Shown one piece after another: positions 15,840 through 23,566 of a DNA stretch of 33,126 bases. Both the position numbers and the translations under genes were made by a program. Source of the DNA: Imhoffiella purpurea (GTDB taxonomy: Bacteria; Pseudomonadota; Gammaproteobacteria; Chromatiales; Chromatiaceae); assembly GCF_000585215.1 (NCBI RefSeq), contig NZ_AONC01000072.1, positions 1-33,126 on the forward strand, given 5' to 3'. How positions within the stretch are numbered: the stretch's first letter is position 1; every line of letters starts with the position of its first letter. Under the pieces are notes generated by a model. That model made no database searches. It was not told the origin of the DNA and worked only from the letters and a program-made list of their open reading frames with translations.

Positions 15840-16140
15840 GGGTCGGGACTGCTGATGATGGGCGAAGGCTTGCCGTTGGCGGATGATGGAAGCATAACCC
15901 GAACCGGATGGCTTCCGCAGGCATGGTGGCCGCGCTGCTCGGGCATGCGGCCGCCAGCGGGTCGGGAACCGGGCCGCTGGTCTGGGTCGATATCGGGATG
16001 GACCGGCTGCCGATGCATTCGCTCGAGGCATGGTTACCCGGCGAGGCGGGATCCTAATATCATGATCGGCATGCCGCGATGCCTATTGGCTGTGGGCGGT
16101 TTCTGGGCCCTCGAGGGGGCATGAGCGAGAGCGATGATCG
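15840..16140. other. divergent intergenic region of feoA and the diguanylate cyclase
   Basis: No gene is supported in these 301 bases. A TTATGCT-like element facing feoA lies near 15893-15899. An AT-rich CTAATATCATGATC at 16053-16066 faces the cyclase gene. Neither has a convincing -35 partner, and I see no standard Fur box. Confidence 0.4.
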
Positions 16141-17205
16141 ATGACGGCTAAAGGGACCGAATTTCTCGAGGACATGCGCACGGCCTCGGATTACCTGCGG
16201 ATGGCGGTCCCCCTGATGGTGCAGCGCCAGATTCCGCCGACACCGGTCAACTATGCCCTCTGGTACGCGCACGTCCGCAACGCCGATCCCGAGCTGAGCC
16301 GGGCCTTGCTCGAGCAGTTCCCGGGTACCGGCTGCTACGCCCCCGAGAAGACCGAGGCGCTCTTCTTCGAGCACATCCTCAAGTCCTATCTGCCCCAGGA
16401 TCCGCGGATCCAGAATCTGCTCCTCGACATCCTCGCGCGCCTGGTCCACGCCGTTTCCGCGAGCGTCGAGGGCGCGCGGGACTACGAGGGTACGCTGAAG
16501 GACGCACTGCAGGTCCTGAATGTCGAAATGGACAACGAACGCGTCCAGGAGGTTCTGGATCAGCTCCTGAGCGAGACGGTCGCGCTGCAGAATCTCAACC
16601 GGGGATTTCAGGGCGAGCTCGAGTCGGCCAGTCAGGAAGTCCGTAAGCTCAAGAAAGAGCTGGAGGAGACGCAGCAGGTCGCGATGATCGACGCGCTGAC
16701 CAAGATCCCCAACCGTCGCGCCTTCAACACGGCGATTTTGCAGTCGCTCAGCATGGCGGACGAGCCGACCTCCTTGATGCTGCTCGATATCGACCATTTC
16801 AAGCGCTGCAACGACACCTATGGTCATCCGATGGGGGACCGGGTGCTCGAGATCCTCGGCGGTCTGCTCGCAGGATTCCAGAGCGAAAGCCTCTTCGTCG
16901 CGCGCTACGGCGGAGAGGAATTCGCGGTCGTCGTCAACGACGACCTGGCCGCTGCGCTGGCGATCGCCGAGGACATCCGCCAGAAGGTCGCCCGCATGCG
17001 GATCAAGCGCAAGAACAGCCAGGAGGCGATCGGTGCCGTCACCCTCTCGGTCGGGGTCGCCCAGGCCTGGCCGGAGGAGAGCCTGGAATGCCTGATCGAG
17101 CGCGCCGACAAGGCGCTCTACCGGGCCAAGAGCGGGGGACGCAATCTGGTCGTGGCGGACGAGTCCCCGCCCGAATCGCCGGACCGGGACTCGACCGAGG
17201 TCTGA
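16141..17205 (+). CDS. GGDEF-domain diguanylate cyclase (soluble)
   Basis: The 354-residue protein has an N-terminal helical region (about 1-150; DYLRMAVPLMVQRQIPPTPV and NYALWYAHVR) of a type found in soluble proteobacterial cyclases. A charged coiled-coil of about 30 residues (150-180) follows, then a GGDEF domain. The active-site motif is RYGGEEF (GGEEF at 257-261), and substrate- and metal-binding residues DIDHFKRCNDTYGH are intact, so it should make c-di-GMP from two GTP. The inhibitory I-site (RxxD before the motif) is absent: the aligned positions are SESL. No membrane segment or EAL domain is present. It is convergent with the EF-G gene 24 bases away. What signal it senses is unknown. 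Confidence 0.92.
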   Translation: MTAKGTEFLEDMRTASDYLRMAVPLMVQRQIPPTPVNYALWYAHVRNADPELSRALLEQFPGTGCYAPEKTEALFFEHILKSYLPQDPRIQNLLLDILARLVHAVSASVEGARDYEGTLKDALQVLNVEMDNERVQEVLDQLLSETVALQNLNRGFQGELESASQEVRKLKKELEETQQVAMIDALTKIPNRRAFNTAILQSLSMADEPTSLMLLDIDHFKRCNDTYGHPMGDRVLEILGGLLAGFQSESLFVARYGGEEFAVVVNDDLAAALAIAEDIRQKVARMRIKRKNSQEAIGAVTLSVGVAQAWPEESLECLIERADKALYRAKSGGRNLVVADESPPESPDRDSTEV

Positions 17206-17229
17206 TCCGCGTCCGCCGGACGGCTTGGA

Positions 17230-19281
17230 TCAACAGAGATCGAAGCGTTCGAACTGCATGCTGAACTGTCCCCGTCCCTGGGTCATGCTGCGCAGCTCGG
17301 TGCTGTAGCCGAGCAAGGGTTCGAGTGCGACCTCGGCCTGAACGGTCACCTGGTCGCCGAGGGTGTCGGTTTGCCGGATCAGGGCGTGGCGCGATTGCAG
17401 ATCCCCCAGCACGCCTCCCAGGCTGGCCTCCGGAACCACCACCTCCAGACGCATGATGGGACGCATCAGGACCGGCGAGGCCGCCTCGAGCGCCTTGCGC
17501 AGCGCCTTGGCGGTGGCGGCGGCGAGCGCCTCGGGCGTGGAGCCGGGGCCGAAGAGCTCGACCTCGGTCACCCGGACCTCCAGGTCCAGGACCTGGGTGC
17601 CCTGCAGGGGACCCGAGATGAGTCCGCCCTTGAGGCCGTCCCGGATCGCCTGGATCTGCGCCTGGGTCAGCTCGGAACCCTCCGGCAGAATCCTGGGGGT
17701 GACCTGGGTCTGCGAGCCGCTGCCGCGCGGCAGTGGCTCCAGCGTGACGGCGACGCGCGCCATCAAATCCGGCTGGCGTGCGTCGGGACGTGGTGGCGGG
17801 GCGAAGAGCGCCTCGGCCTGTGCCCGGCGCCGGATGGTCTCGCGCACGGCGACGGCGGGCCGGCCGGCCCGGATCTGGAGACCGAACTCGCGCTCGATGC
17901 GCTCCAGCACGATCTGCAGATGCAGCTCGCCCATGCCGCGCAGCAGGCGCTGTCCGGTCTCGGGGTCCTCCTCGACCAGGAGCGTCGGATCCTCCTGCTC
18001 GATCTTGCCGAGCACCTCCAGCAGGCGCTCCTCGTCCGTTCCGGCGGTCGGCTCGATCGCCAGGCCCAAGACGGGTGCCTGCAGCGCGATGCGCTCCAAG
18101 GCCACCAGATGTCCGGGCGCGCAGAGGGTGTCGCCGGTCGTCGCCCAGCGCAGTCCGGCGATCAGGACGATCTGACCGGCCTCGGCGCGATCGAGCTTGG
18201 TCTTTTTGCCAGCGTCGATCTCGAACAGCCGGGCCGCCTGTTCGTGCTGGACGCGTCCGTCGCCGGTGATGAAGGCGACCTTGTCTCCGGGCTCGAGGGT
18301 GCCGCGATAGAGCCGGACGAAGACGTGGCGCCGGCCGTCCCACAGCTGTACCTTGAAGGCGAGCGCGGCCAGTGGTCCATGTGGATCCATGGCGACGGGC
18401 ACCTGCTCGCCATCCGGGTTCTCGGCGAGCGCGGGCGGTCTGTCCAGCGGAGCGGGCAGGAAGTCGAGAATGCCGTCGAGCAGCGGTTGAACGCCCATGT
18501 TGCGCAGCGCGCTCCCGCCGTAGCAGGGGCAGAGGCGTCCGTCGAGGGTGCCTTGGCGAAGGGCCGCGCGCACATCCTCCGGGGGCGGCTCGGAGCCGGA
18601 CAGCACCGCCTCGGCGACCGAGTCGTCGATCTCGGCCGCCGCGAGCAGCAGCGCCTCGCGCAGGTCTCCACATGTTTCCCAGAGGTCGGGCGGACAGGGC
18701 TCGGAGACGATCGTCTCGCCCTGCTCGCCCGTGAAACGAATCAGCGTCCGCTCGATCAAATGGATCACGGCGCCGTCATCCGGCAGAGGAAGGGCGATGG
18801 GGGCCGGCTCGGCACCGAGGCGTTGCTTGACGGCGGCGAGACTGCGGCGAAAATCGGCGCCCGGCCGATCCATCTTGTTCACGAAGAACAGGGTCGGGAG
18901 CTTGAAGTGCGAGCGTTGCCGCCACACCGTCTCAGTCTGCGGCTCGACCCCGCGCACCCCGTCGAGGACGATGACGCAGCCGTCCAGCACCCGCATGGCG
19001 CGCTCGACCTCGACGGTGAAATCGACGTGTCCGGGGGTGTCGATCAGTTGGATCTGGTGGTCGCGCCAGGGGGCCTTGGTGACGGCGGCGGTGATGGTGA
19101 TGCCGTGCTGCTGTTCCTCGGCCATGTAGTCCATGTGGGCGGCGCCGTCATGGACCTCGCCGATCTTGTAGGAGGCGCCGGTGTAGAAGAGGATGCGCTC
19201 GGTCAGCGTCGTCTTGCCCGCATCCACGTGAGCGGCGATCCCGATATTGCGGACGTGCGAGAATCGGGCCGGTTTTTTCAT
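17230..19281 (-). CDS. elongation factor G paralogue (EF-G type translational GTPase)
   Basis: The 683-residue protein has the full EF-G layout. The G domain has AHVDAGKT (17-24), switch I with GITI, DTPGHVDF and NKMD. Domain II, the III/V alpha-beta domains and domain IV follow, with a C-terminus GYSTELRSMTQGRGQFSMQFERF. EF-G drives ribosomal translocation, and some paralogues act mainly in recycling or under stress. Domain IV and the linker around ALFAPPPRPDARQPD diverge from main EF-G, and no rpsL, rpsG or tuf neighbours are here. I therefore think it is a second EF-G (EF-G2 group), not the str-operon copy. Its ATG lies only 33 bases from the divergent L,D-transpeptidase start. Confidence 0.88.
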   Translation of the reverse strand: MKKPARFSHVRNIGIAAHVDAGKTTLTERILFYTGASYKIGEVHDGAAHMDYMAEEQQHGITITAAVTKAPWRDHQIQLIDTPGHVDFTVEVERAMRVLDGCVIVLDGVRGVEPQTETVWRQRSHFKLPTLFFVNKMDRPGADFRRSLAAVKQRLGAEPAPIALPLPDDGAVIHLIERTLIRFTGEQGETIVSEPCPPDLWETCGDLREALLLAAAEIDDSVAEAVLSGSEPPPEDVRAALRQGTLDGRLCPCYGGSALRNMGVQPLLDGILDFLPAPLDRPPALAENPDGEQVPVAMDPHGPLAALAFKVQLWDGRRHVFVRLYRGTLEPGDKVAFITGDGRVQHEQAARLFEIDAGKKTKLDRAEAGQIVLIAGLRWATTGDTLCAPGHLVALERIALQAPVLGLAIEPTAGTDEERLLEVLGKIEQEDPTLLVEEDPETGQRLLRGMGELHLQIVLERIEREFGLQIRAGRPAVAVRETIRRRAQAEALFAPPPRPDARQPDLMARVAVTLEPLPRGSGSQTQVTPRILPEGSELTQAQIQAIRDGLKGGLISGPLQGTQVLDLEVRVTEVELFGPGSTPEALAAATAKALRKALEAASPVLMRPIMRLEVVVPEASLGGVLGDLQSRHALIRQTDTLGDQVTVQAEVALEPLLGYSTELRSMTQGRGQFSMQFERFDLC

Positions 19282-19314
19282 CGCGTGTTATTTCGACAGG
19301 AGCATAGAGAGGTT

Positions 19315-20280
19315 ATGAGAACCCTTGTTCTCGGCAAACGCAATCGTGCGTGGATCGTGCCGGTGATCGCCGTATCGCTGTTCGGCTGGTGTGCCGGTCA
19401 GGCTGCACTGGCCGAAACCTTCCGGCTTGAGAATCCCAGCGACTCGGTCGTCGGCGTTCCCTTCTATTTCAAGGCGCGCAACAAGGATACGTTGCTCGAT
19501 ATCGCCCGCCAGAACAATCTGGGCTATGCCGACATGCGCCAGGCCAATCCGGACATCGATATCTGGGTCCCGGGCGACGGTACCGAGGTCATGGTTCCGA
19601 GCCTCTTCGTGCTGCCCAACGTGCCGCACGAGGGGATCGTGATCAACCGCGCCGAGAAACGGCTCTATTATTTTCCGCCCGAGGATCCCGGCGAGGTACG
19701 GATCTACACCATCAGCGTCGGCAAGGATGCGATGGGAACGCCCCTCGGCAACTTCAAGGTCATCGAGAAGCGCAAGGATCCGACCTGGACCCCGGGGCCC
19801 AACGTGCGCGCCATGCATGCCGCGCGCGGCGATATCCTGCCCGCCGTGGTTCCGCCCGGGCCGGACAATCCGCTCGGTCGGTACGCGATGCGTCTGAGCA
19901 ATCCCGATTACCTCATCCACGGCACCAGTATGCCATGGGGTCTCGGCATGGAGGTGAGCGGGGGCTGCATCCGCATGTATCCGGAGGGTGTCGAGGAGCT
20001 GTTCGGTCTGGTGAACGTGGATACGCCGGTGGCCATCATCGATCAGCCCTATAAGGTGGGCTGGCGCGGCAACGACCTCTATCTGGAGGTCCAGACCGGC
20101 GAAAAGAGCGAGACCAAAAGTGCCAGAAACGTGATTCCGGAGGCGGTGGCGAATGCCGAAGGCGTCGTGATCGACTGGAAGGCGGTCGAGCGTGCGGTCG
20201 AGGAGGACTCCGGTGTCCCACAGGTCGTGGGACACCGGAGCGGATCAGGCAACGGGTCTTACTTGCCCATGATCTTCTGA
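19315..20280 (+). CDS. L,D-transpeptidase (YkuD domain, ErfK/YbiS-like)
   Basis: The 321-residue periplasmic protein begins with a signal peptide (about 1-33; cleavage likely after AALA). A LysM-like segment (KARNKDTLLDIARQNNLGYADMRQANP, 53-79) follows, then a YkuD catalytic domain (about 105-245). The catalytic motifs are HGTS (His202) and SGGCIRM with nucleophile Cys218. Enzymes of this layout attach Lpp to diaminopimelate or make 3-3 crosslinks in peptidoglycan. The extended C-terminal 80 residues are poorly conserved. The open frame runs far upstream over the EF-G gene; ATG 19315, preceded by GAGAGG, is the real start. The last 22 bases overlap the convergent lpp-like gene. That lipoprotein ends in lysine, making it the probable substrate. 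Confidence 0.93.
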   Translation: MRTLVLGKRNRAWIVPVIAVSLFGWCAGQAALAETFRLENPSDSVVGVPFYFKARNKDTLLDIARQNNLGYADMRQANPDIDIWVPGDGTEVMVPSLFVLPNVPHEGIVINRAEKRLYYFPPEDPGEVRIYTISVGKDAMGTPLGNFKVIEKRKDPTWTPGPNVRAMHAARGDILPAVVPPGPDNPLGRYAMRLSNPDYLIHGTSMPWGLGMEVSGGCIRMYPEGVEELFGLVNVDTPVAIIDQPYKVGWRGNDLYLEVQTGEKSETKSARNVIPEAVANAEGVVIDWKAVERAVEEDSGVPQVVGHRSGSGNGSYLPMIF

Positions 20281-20456
20281 TACATGCGGTCCAGACGCTC
20301 GGTGTTGGCGTTGCAGCAGGACTGGGCGCTGTTGGCGGTGTCCAGGGCCTGCTGGGCCATGTCGCGAGCGGTCTGGTCGGTGGTGCAGCCACCGAACAGG
20401 GAAGCGGTCAGAATAGCGGCAGCAGACAGGGAAGCGTACTTCACGATCTTGGTCAT
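20259..20456 (-). CDS. Lpp/OprI-like alanine-zipper outer-membrane lipoprotein
   Basis: The 65-residue precursor has a basic N-terminus, a hydrophobic segment and a lipobox-like LFGGC, giving a lipidated Cys24 and a mature chain of only about 42 residues. E. coli Lpp has 58. The mature part has alanine-rich heptad spacing (TARDMAQQALDTANSAQ) and the ERLDRMYQKIMGK end resembles Lpp, whose C-terminal lysine is joined to peptidoglycan. A Cys-Cys pair (47-48) in the helix is unusual. ATG 20456 has AGGAGA about nine bases upstream; longer upstream reading in this frame is unlike any protein. Its 3' end overlaps the L,D-transpeptidase 3' end, which would attach it. A GGCCC/GGGCC palindrome lies in its leader at 20481-20492. 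Confidence 0.88.
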   Translation of the reverse strand: MTKIVKYASLSAAAILTASLFGGCTTDQTARDMAQQALDTANSAQSCCNANTERLDRMYQKIMGK

Positions 20457-21121
20457 CGGCTTGATTCTCCTAATCGTTGGCCCTCGGGCCATAGATGTAT
20501 AACACAGTATGCAGATCTTTTCCGAACCTCTCGTGCACCAAGGCCGTTCGTTCTGGCGTTTGCCGCGTCTCGTGCCGGGGGAGCGAGTTACCGCGCCTGG
20601 CGGCATGAGTCGACTCGCTCAACGATTGCGGTCTTGGGTCGGGGGTCGGTGAAAGATTGGGGTAAATTCGATTCGACATCAAGCCCACAAAGGGGCTCGG
20701 CGTGAGATTTTTTACCACGGCTCTGGATCGAACGGACGGCCATTATTGACATTCCCTATGTCCGGCTGTGCCATATTTTTTATTTATTCTAATTAATCAA
20801 TGATATGAGAGATAATATTGGCCCTTTTTCACACATCTGGAAAAGACCTGATCACTCGCCCGATTCCCCTTTCGGGAGGGCGCTCCGATCGGGGTGTGGC
20901 ATGTCTTCGCTCGGATTCGATGCCTCGAACCAACAAGTTGCAGATTCGCCAATGACATTCTTTCCGTCTGGATTCGGTACTGCGCGGCGTCCATGACGCG
21001 TGTAGCCCTCCTGCACATCAGCTCTCTGCCACACGAACCCAAAGTCCTCATGCGCGCGGACGCCGTATCGGGCCAATCCGCGTCCTTCCGGCGAGCGGAT
21101 GAGGACATCGAGGAGTCTTCG
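20457..21121. other. 665-base intergenic region between lpp-like and chorismate lyase genes
   Basis: I see no supported gene. The lpp-like promoter should lie at the left: a TGTTATACAT element, read on the minus strand, is at about 20498-20507. An AT-rich block at about 20745-20825 stands out against the GC-rich background and contains TTGACA (20748-20753) followed by ATATTTTTTATTTATTC. It may hold a promoter, but no good -10 spacing was found. Several open frames cross the area; none resembles a known protein. Confidence 0.45.
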
Positions 21122-21703
21122 ATGAATCGTTATTACGGACGCGCCTCATCCGAGCCGTCCCAATTGCCCTTCCGATGCAATGGATTCGGGGGCGACGCCG
21201 TGATCACGGCGGTCTCCGGCGACTCGCTGCCTTTGAGCGATCTGCCGCCCTTCCTGCGCGCCCTGCTGGTGACGGACGGAACCGTGACCAAGATCTTGGA
21301 GGCCTATTTCTGGGAGCCCATCGCCGTGGATACGGTGGAACAGCGCTTCGAGTCGGCGAGCGAGCCGGTGCCCTGGATCCAGGTCCAGCCGGGCGATCGG
21401 TGTCTGGTTCGCGATGCCAGGCTGCGCGGGACCCGTAGCGGCCGCAACTATGTCGAGGCATTCTCGCTGATCCGCATCGATCTCATTCCCTCCGGGTTCC
21501 GGCAGCGCCTGATCGATCGCGAGATCGGCATCGGGGTGCTCATCCGCGACAGTGGTCTCGAAAGCTATCGCGAGGTCCTCGACATCGGGCTCGATCGCAC
21601 CGCCGAGGGTGTGGCGGCCGTCTTCCGCACCTATCGCATCATCATCGATGGCCGGCCGGTGATCCTCATCACGGAGTACTTTCCGTTGACCCTCTATCGC
21701 TGA
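21122..21703 (+). CDS. DUF98-type chorismate lyase family protein
   Basis: The 193-residue protein has the block SDLPPFLRALLVTDGTVTKILEAYFWEPIAVDTVEQ. This is characteristic of the DUF98 chorismate-pyruvate lyases that make 4-hydroxybenzoate in cyanobacteria and some proteobacteria, a different sequence type from standard UbiC. A later block REVLDIGLDRTAEGVAAVFRTYRIIIDGRPVILITEYFP matches the family C-terminus. Its product would feed quinone biosynthesis or an aryl pigment. Family assignment is by recalled motifs; catalysis is not proved. ATG 21122 has GAGGAG six bases upstream; the frame is open farther upstream without similarity. No ubiA is adjacent; the MoxR cluster begins 68 bases later. 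Confidence 0.75.
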   Translation: MNRYYGRASSEPSQLPFRCNGFGGDAVITAVSGDSLPLSDLPPFLRALLVTDGTVTKILEAYFWEPIAVDTVEQRFESASEPVPWIQVQPGDRCLVRDARLRGTRSGRNYVEAFSLIRIDLIPSGFRQRLIDREIGIGVLIRDSGLESYREVLDIGLDRTAEGVAAVFRTYRIIIDGRPVILITEYFPLTLYR

Positions 21704-21771
21704 TGCCTCATCGTTGGCCCATCGTCCGAGCCTAGAGCCTTGCCGCACGCCACCGATCCAGCTGTTCAGCC

Positions 21772-22455
21772 ATGTCGCCCATCGACACCATCCGTTTCAA
21801 TGAGACCCCCGAAGGCGTGGATCTGGGCCTTCGGGTGGCGGGGCCGGTTCCCCGCGCGCTCGCCTTCGTGGTGGATCTGGTCGTCCGCGGCGCGCTCTAT
21901 CTGGTCCTGATTCCCTTGACCGCCTTCGCCGGTGTCGGACTGGGTCTCATGCTGCTCGGCTTCTTCCTGCTCGAATGGTTCTATCCCGTGCTGTTCGAGG
22001 TCCTCAAGGGCGCCACCCCGGGCAAGTTCGCCATGGGCCTGAGCGTCGTGCACGACGACGGGACGCCTGTCGGCTGGTCGGCCTCGATGATCCGCAATCT
22101 GCTGCGGGCGGTGGACTTCCTGCCGATCCTCTATGGCGTCGGACTCGTCTCCTGTCTGGTCGATCGGGACTTCCGGCGTCTCGGCGATCTCGCGGCCGGA
22201 ACCCTGGTGGTGCACCGGGAGCGTGCACGGGGCGCCGCCGCCATCCCCGATGTCCCCTCGCGTCCGCTGCCGCCCGGGCTCGACCTCCAGACCCAGCAGG
22301 CGATCCTCGCGTTCGCGGAGCGGGGTCCGCGTCTGTCGGCCGCGCGGCGAATCGAGCTGGCCGAGATCCTGACGGCGGAGGAGGGGAGACGGGGGGCGGC
22401 CGCGGTCGACCGGGTCGCCGGCTGGGCCAGCTGGCTGGCGCGCGGTCAGGGCTGA
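21772..22455 (+). CDS. RDD family membrane protein
   Basis: The 227-residue protein has an RDD domain. An early RALAFVVDLVVRGALYLVL segment holds the Arg and Asp-Asp-like positions, followed by a second helix (about 52-72), then GATPGKFAMGLSVVHDDGTPVGW and RNLLRAVDFLPILYGVGLVSCLVDRDFRRLGDLAAGTLVV. Three membrane segments are predicted, plus a soluble C-terminal tail of about 70 residues. Function is unknown; RDD proteins are recurrent in MoxR/SpoIIM-type clusters. The next gene starts seven bases after its stop. Confidence 0.85.
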   Translation: MSPIDTIRFNETPEGVDLGLRVAGPVPRALAFVVDLVVRGALYLVLIPLTAFAGVGLGLMLLGFFLLEWFYPVLFEVLKGATPGKFAMGLSVVHDDGTPVGWSASMIRNLLRAVDFLPILYGVGLVSCLVDRDFRRLGDLAAGTLVVHRERARGAAAIPDVPSRPLPPGLDLQTQQAILAFAERGPRLSAARRIELAEILTAEEGRRGAAAVDRVAGWASWLARGQG

Positions 22456-22461
22456 TCGGCG

Positions 22462-23472
22462 ATGAAACAGGGGCACTTCGAGTCGGCGAACCAGGCCGAG
22501 TGGCAGGAGTACCGAGCACTTCTCGCCTATCTGGACTCTGCGGGCAAGGGGAAGGCCGGCGGAGGCTCGGCCGACCGGACGGCGGCGTCCCTCGATCGCT
22601 TTCCGCGTCTGTTCCGCCGCATCTCCAGCCACTATGCACTGGCGCGTCGGCGCGGTTACAGCCCGGGTCTGATCGCCGAGCTGCACGATCTGGTGCGTGG
22701 CGGCTATGCCCATCTCTACCGGCGCCGGCCGCGTCCATTGGCCGCCGTGCTCGCTTTCATGGCGCGCGATTTCCCGGGCGCGCTGCGGCGTCATGCCTCC
22801 CTCTTCTGGCTGGCCTCCGCGCTCTTCTTCCTGCCCATGGTGGCGATGGGGCTGCTGGCATACGCGGACGGAGAGATCCTCTACTCGCTCATGGACGAGG
22901 ATCAGGTCGCCGGTCTGGAGGCCATGTACGACCCGGACAACCGCAAGCCGGGCCGGGCCCGCGAGCGTCAGGCCGACACGGATTTCGCCATGTTCGGCTT
23001 CTACGTCTTCAACAACGTCGGCATCGGCTTCCGCAATTTCGCCGGCGGTCTGGTGTTCGGACTCGGCAGCGCCTTCGTGCTCCTGTTCAACGGGCTCCAT
23101 ATCGGCGCGGCGGCGGGCCATCTCTCCCGGCTGGATTACGGCGAGACCTTCTGGCCCTTCGTCAGCGGTCACGGTCCATTCGAGCTGACGGCCATCGCCA
23201 TCTCGGGCGCGGCCGGGCTGCTGCTCGGCAAGGCGCTGGTGGCCCCGGGCAATCGCCCCCGTCTGAGCGCGCTGCGGTACAATGCGGCGGACGCCGTCCT
23301 GCTGGTCGGCGGGGCGGGACTCATGCTGCTCTTCGCGGCCGTGATCGAGGCATTCTGGTCCTCGGGGCCGGCACCCGCTTCGGTCAAGTACGGCGTCGGT
23401 GCCGCTGGCTGGATCCTGGTGGTCCTCTATCTGGCGCTGGCGGGTCGGGGCGACCCCTCGAAGGGGAGCTGA
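22462..23472 (+). CDS. stage II sporulation protein M-like (SpoIIM/DUF95) membrane protein
   Basis: The 336-residue protein has a soluble N-terminal part (about 1-105) and five likely membrane segments at about 112-134, 193-216, 240-260, 277-297 and 311-328. Conserved SpoIIM-like features include FGFYVFNNVGIGFRNFAGG and GHGPFELTAIAISGAAGLLLG. These proteins are common in non-sporulating bacteria beside MoxR, DUF58, RDD and DUF4129 genes. The activity is undefined, and the name reflects homology only. It lies seven bases after the RDD gene, and 94 bases separate it from the DUF4129 gene. Confidence 0.88.
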   Translation: MKQGHFESANQAEWQEYRALLAYLDSAGKGKAGGGSADRTAASLDRFPRLFRRISSHYALARRRGYSPGLIAELHDLVRGGYAHLYRRRPRPLAAVLAFMARDFPGALRRHASLFWLASALFFLPMVAMGLLAYADGEILYSLMDEDQVAGLEAMYDPDNRKPGRARERQADTDFAMFGFYVFNNVGIGFRNFAGGLVFGLGSAFVLLFNGLHIGAAAGHLSRLDYGETFWPFVSGHGPFELTAIAISGAAGLLLGKALVAPGNRPRLSALRYNAADAVLLVGGAGLMLLFAAVIEAFWSSGPAPASVKYGVGAAGWILVVLYLALAGRGDPSKGS

Positions 23473-23566
23473 GCGACGTCCATGCCGCAAGCCACCACCT
23501 GTATCCGTGCCCCGTTCCCTTGTGAGATCCCTGTCTCCCGGCCGAGGATGATGGCCGAGCGGTGCG

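Noticed and set aside
13054-15924. Very long minus-strand open frame over feoB
   Set aside because: An alternative frame of feoB with low-complexity Arg/Pro/Ala-rich sequence; the feoB frame carries all G motifs.
20797-21108. Minus-strand frames in the region before the chorismate lyase gene
   Set aside because: They resemble nothing known, lack ribosome binding sites and have no conserved-looking core.
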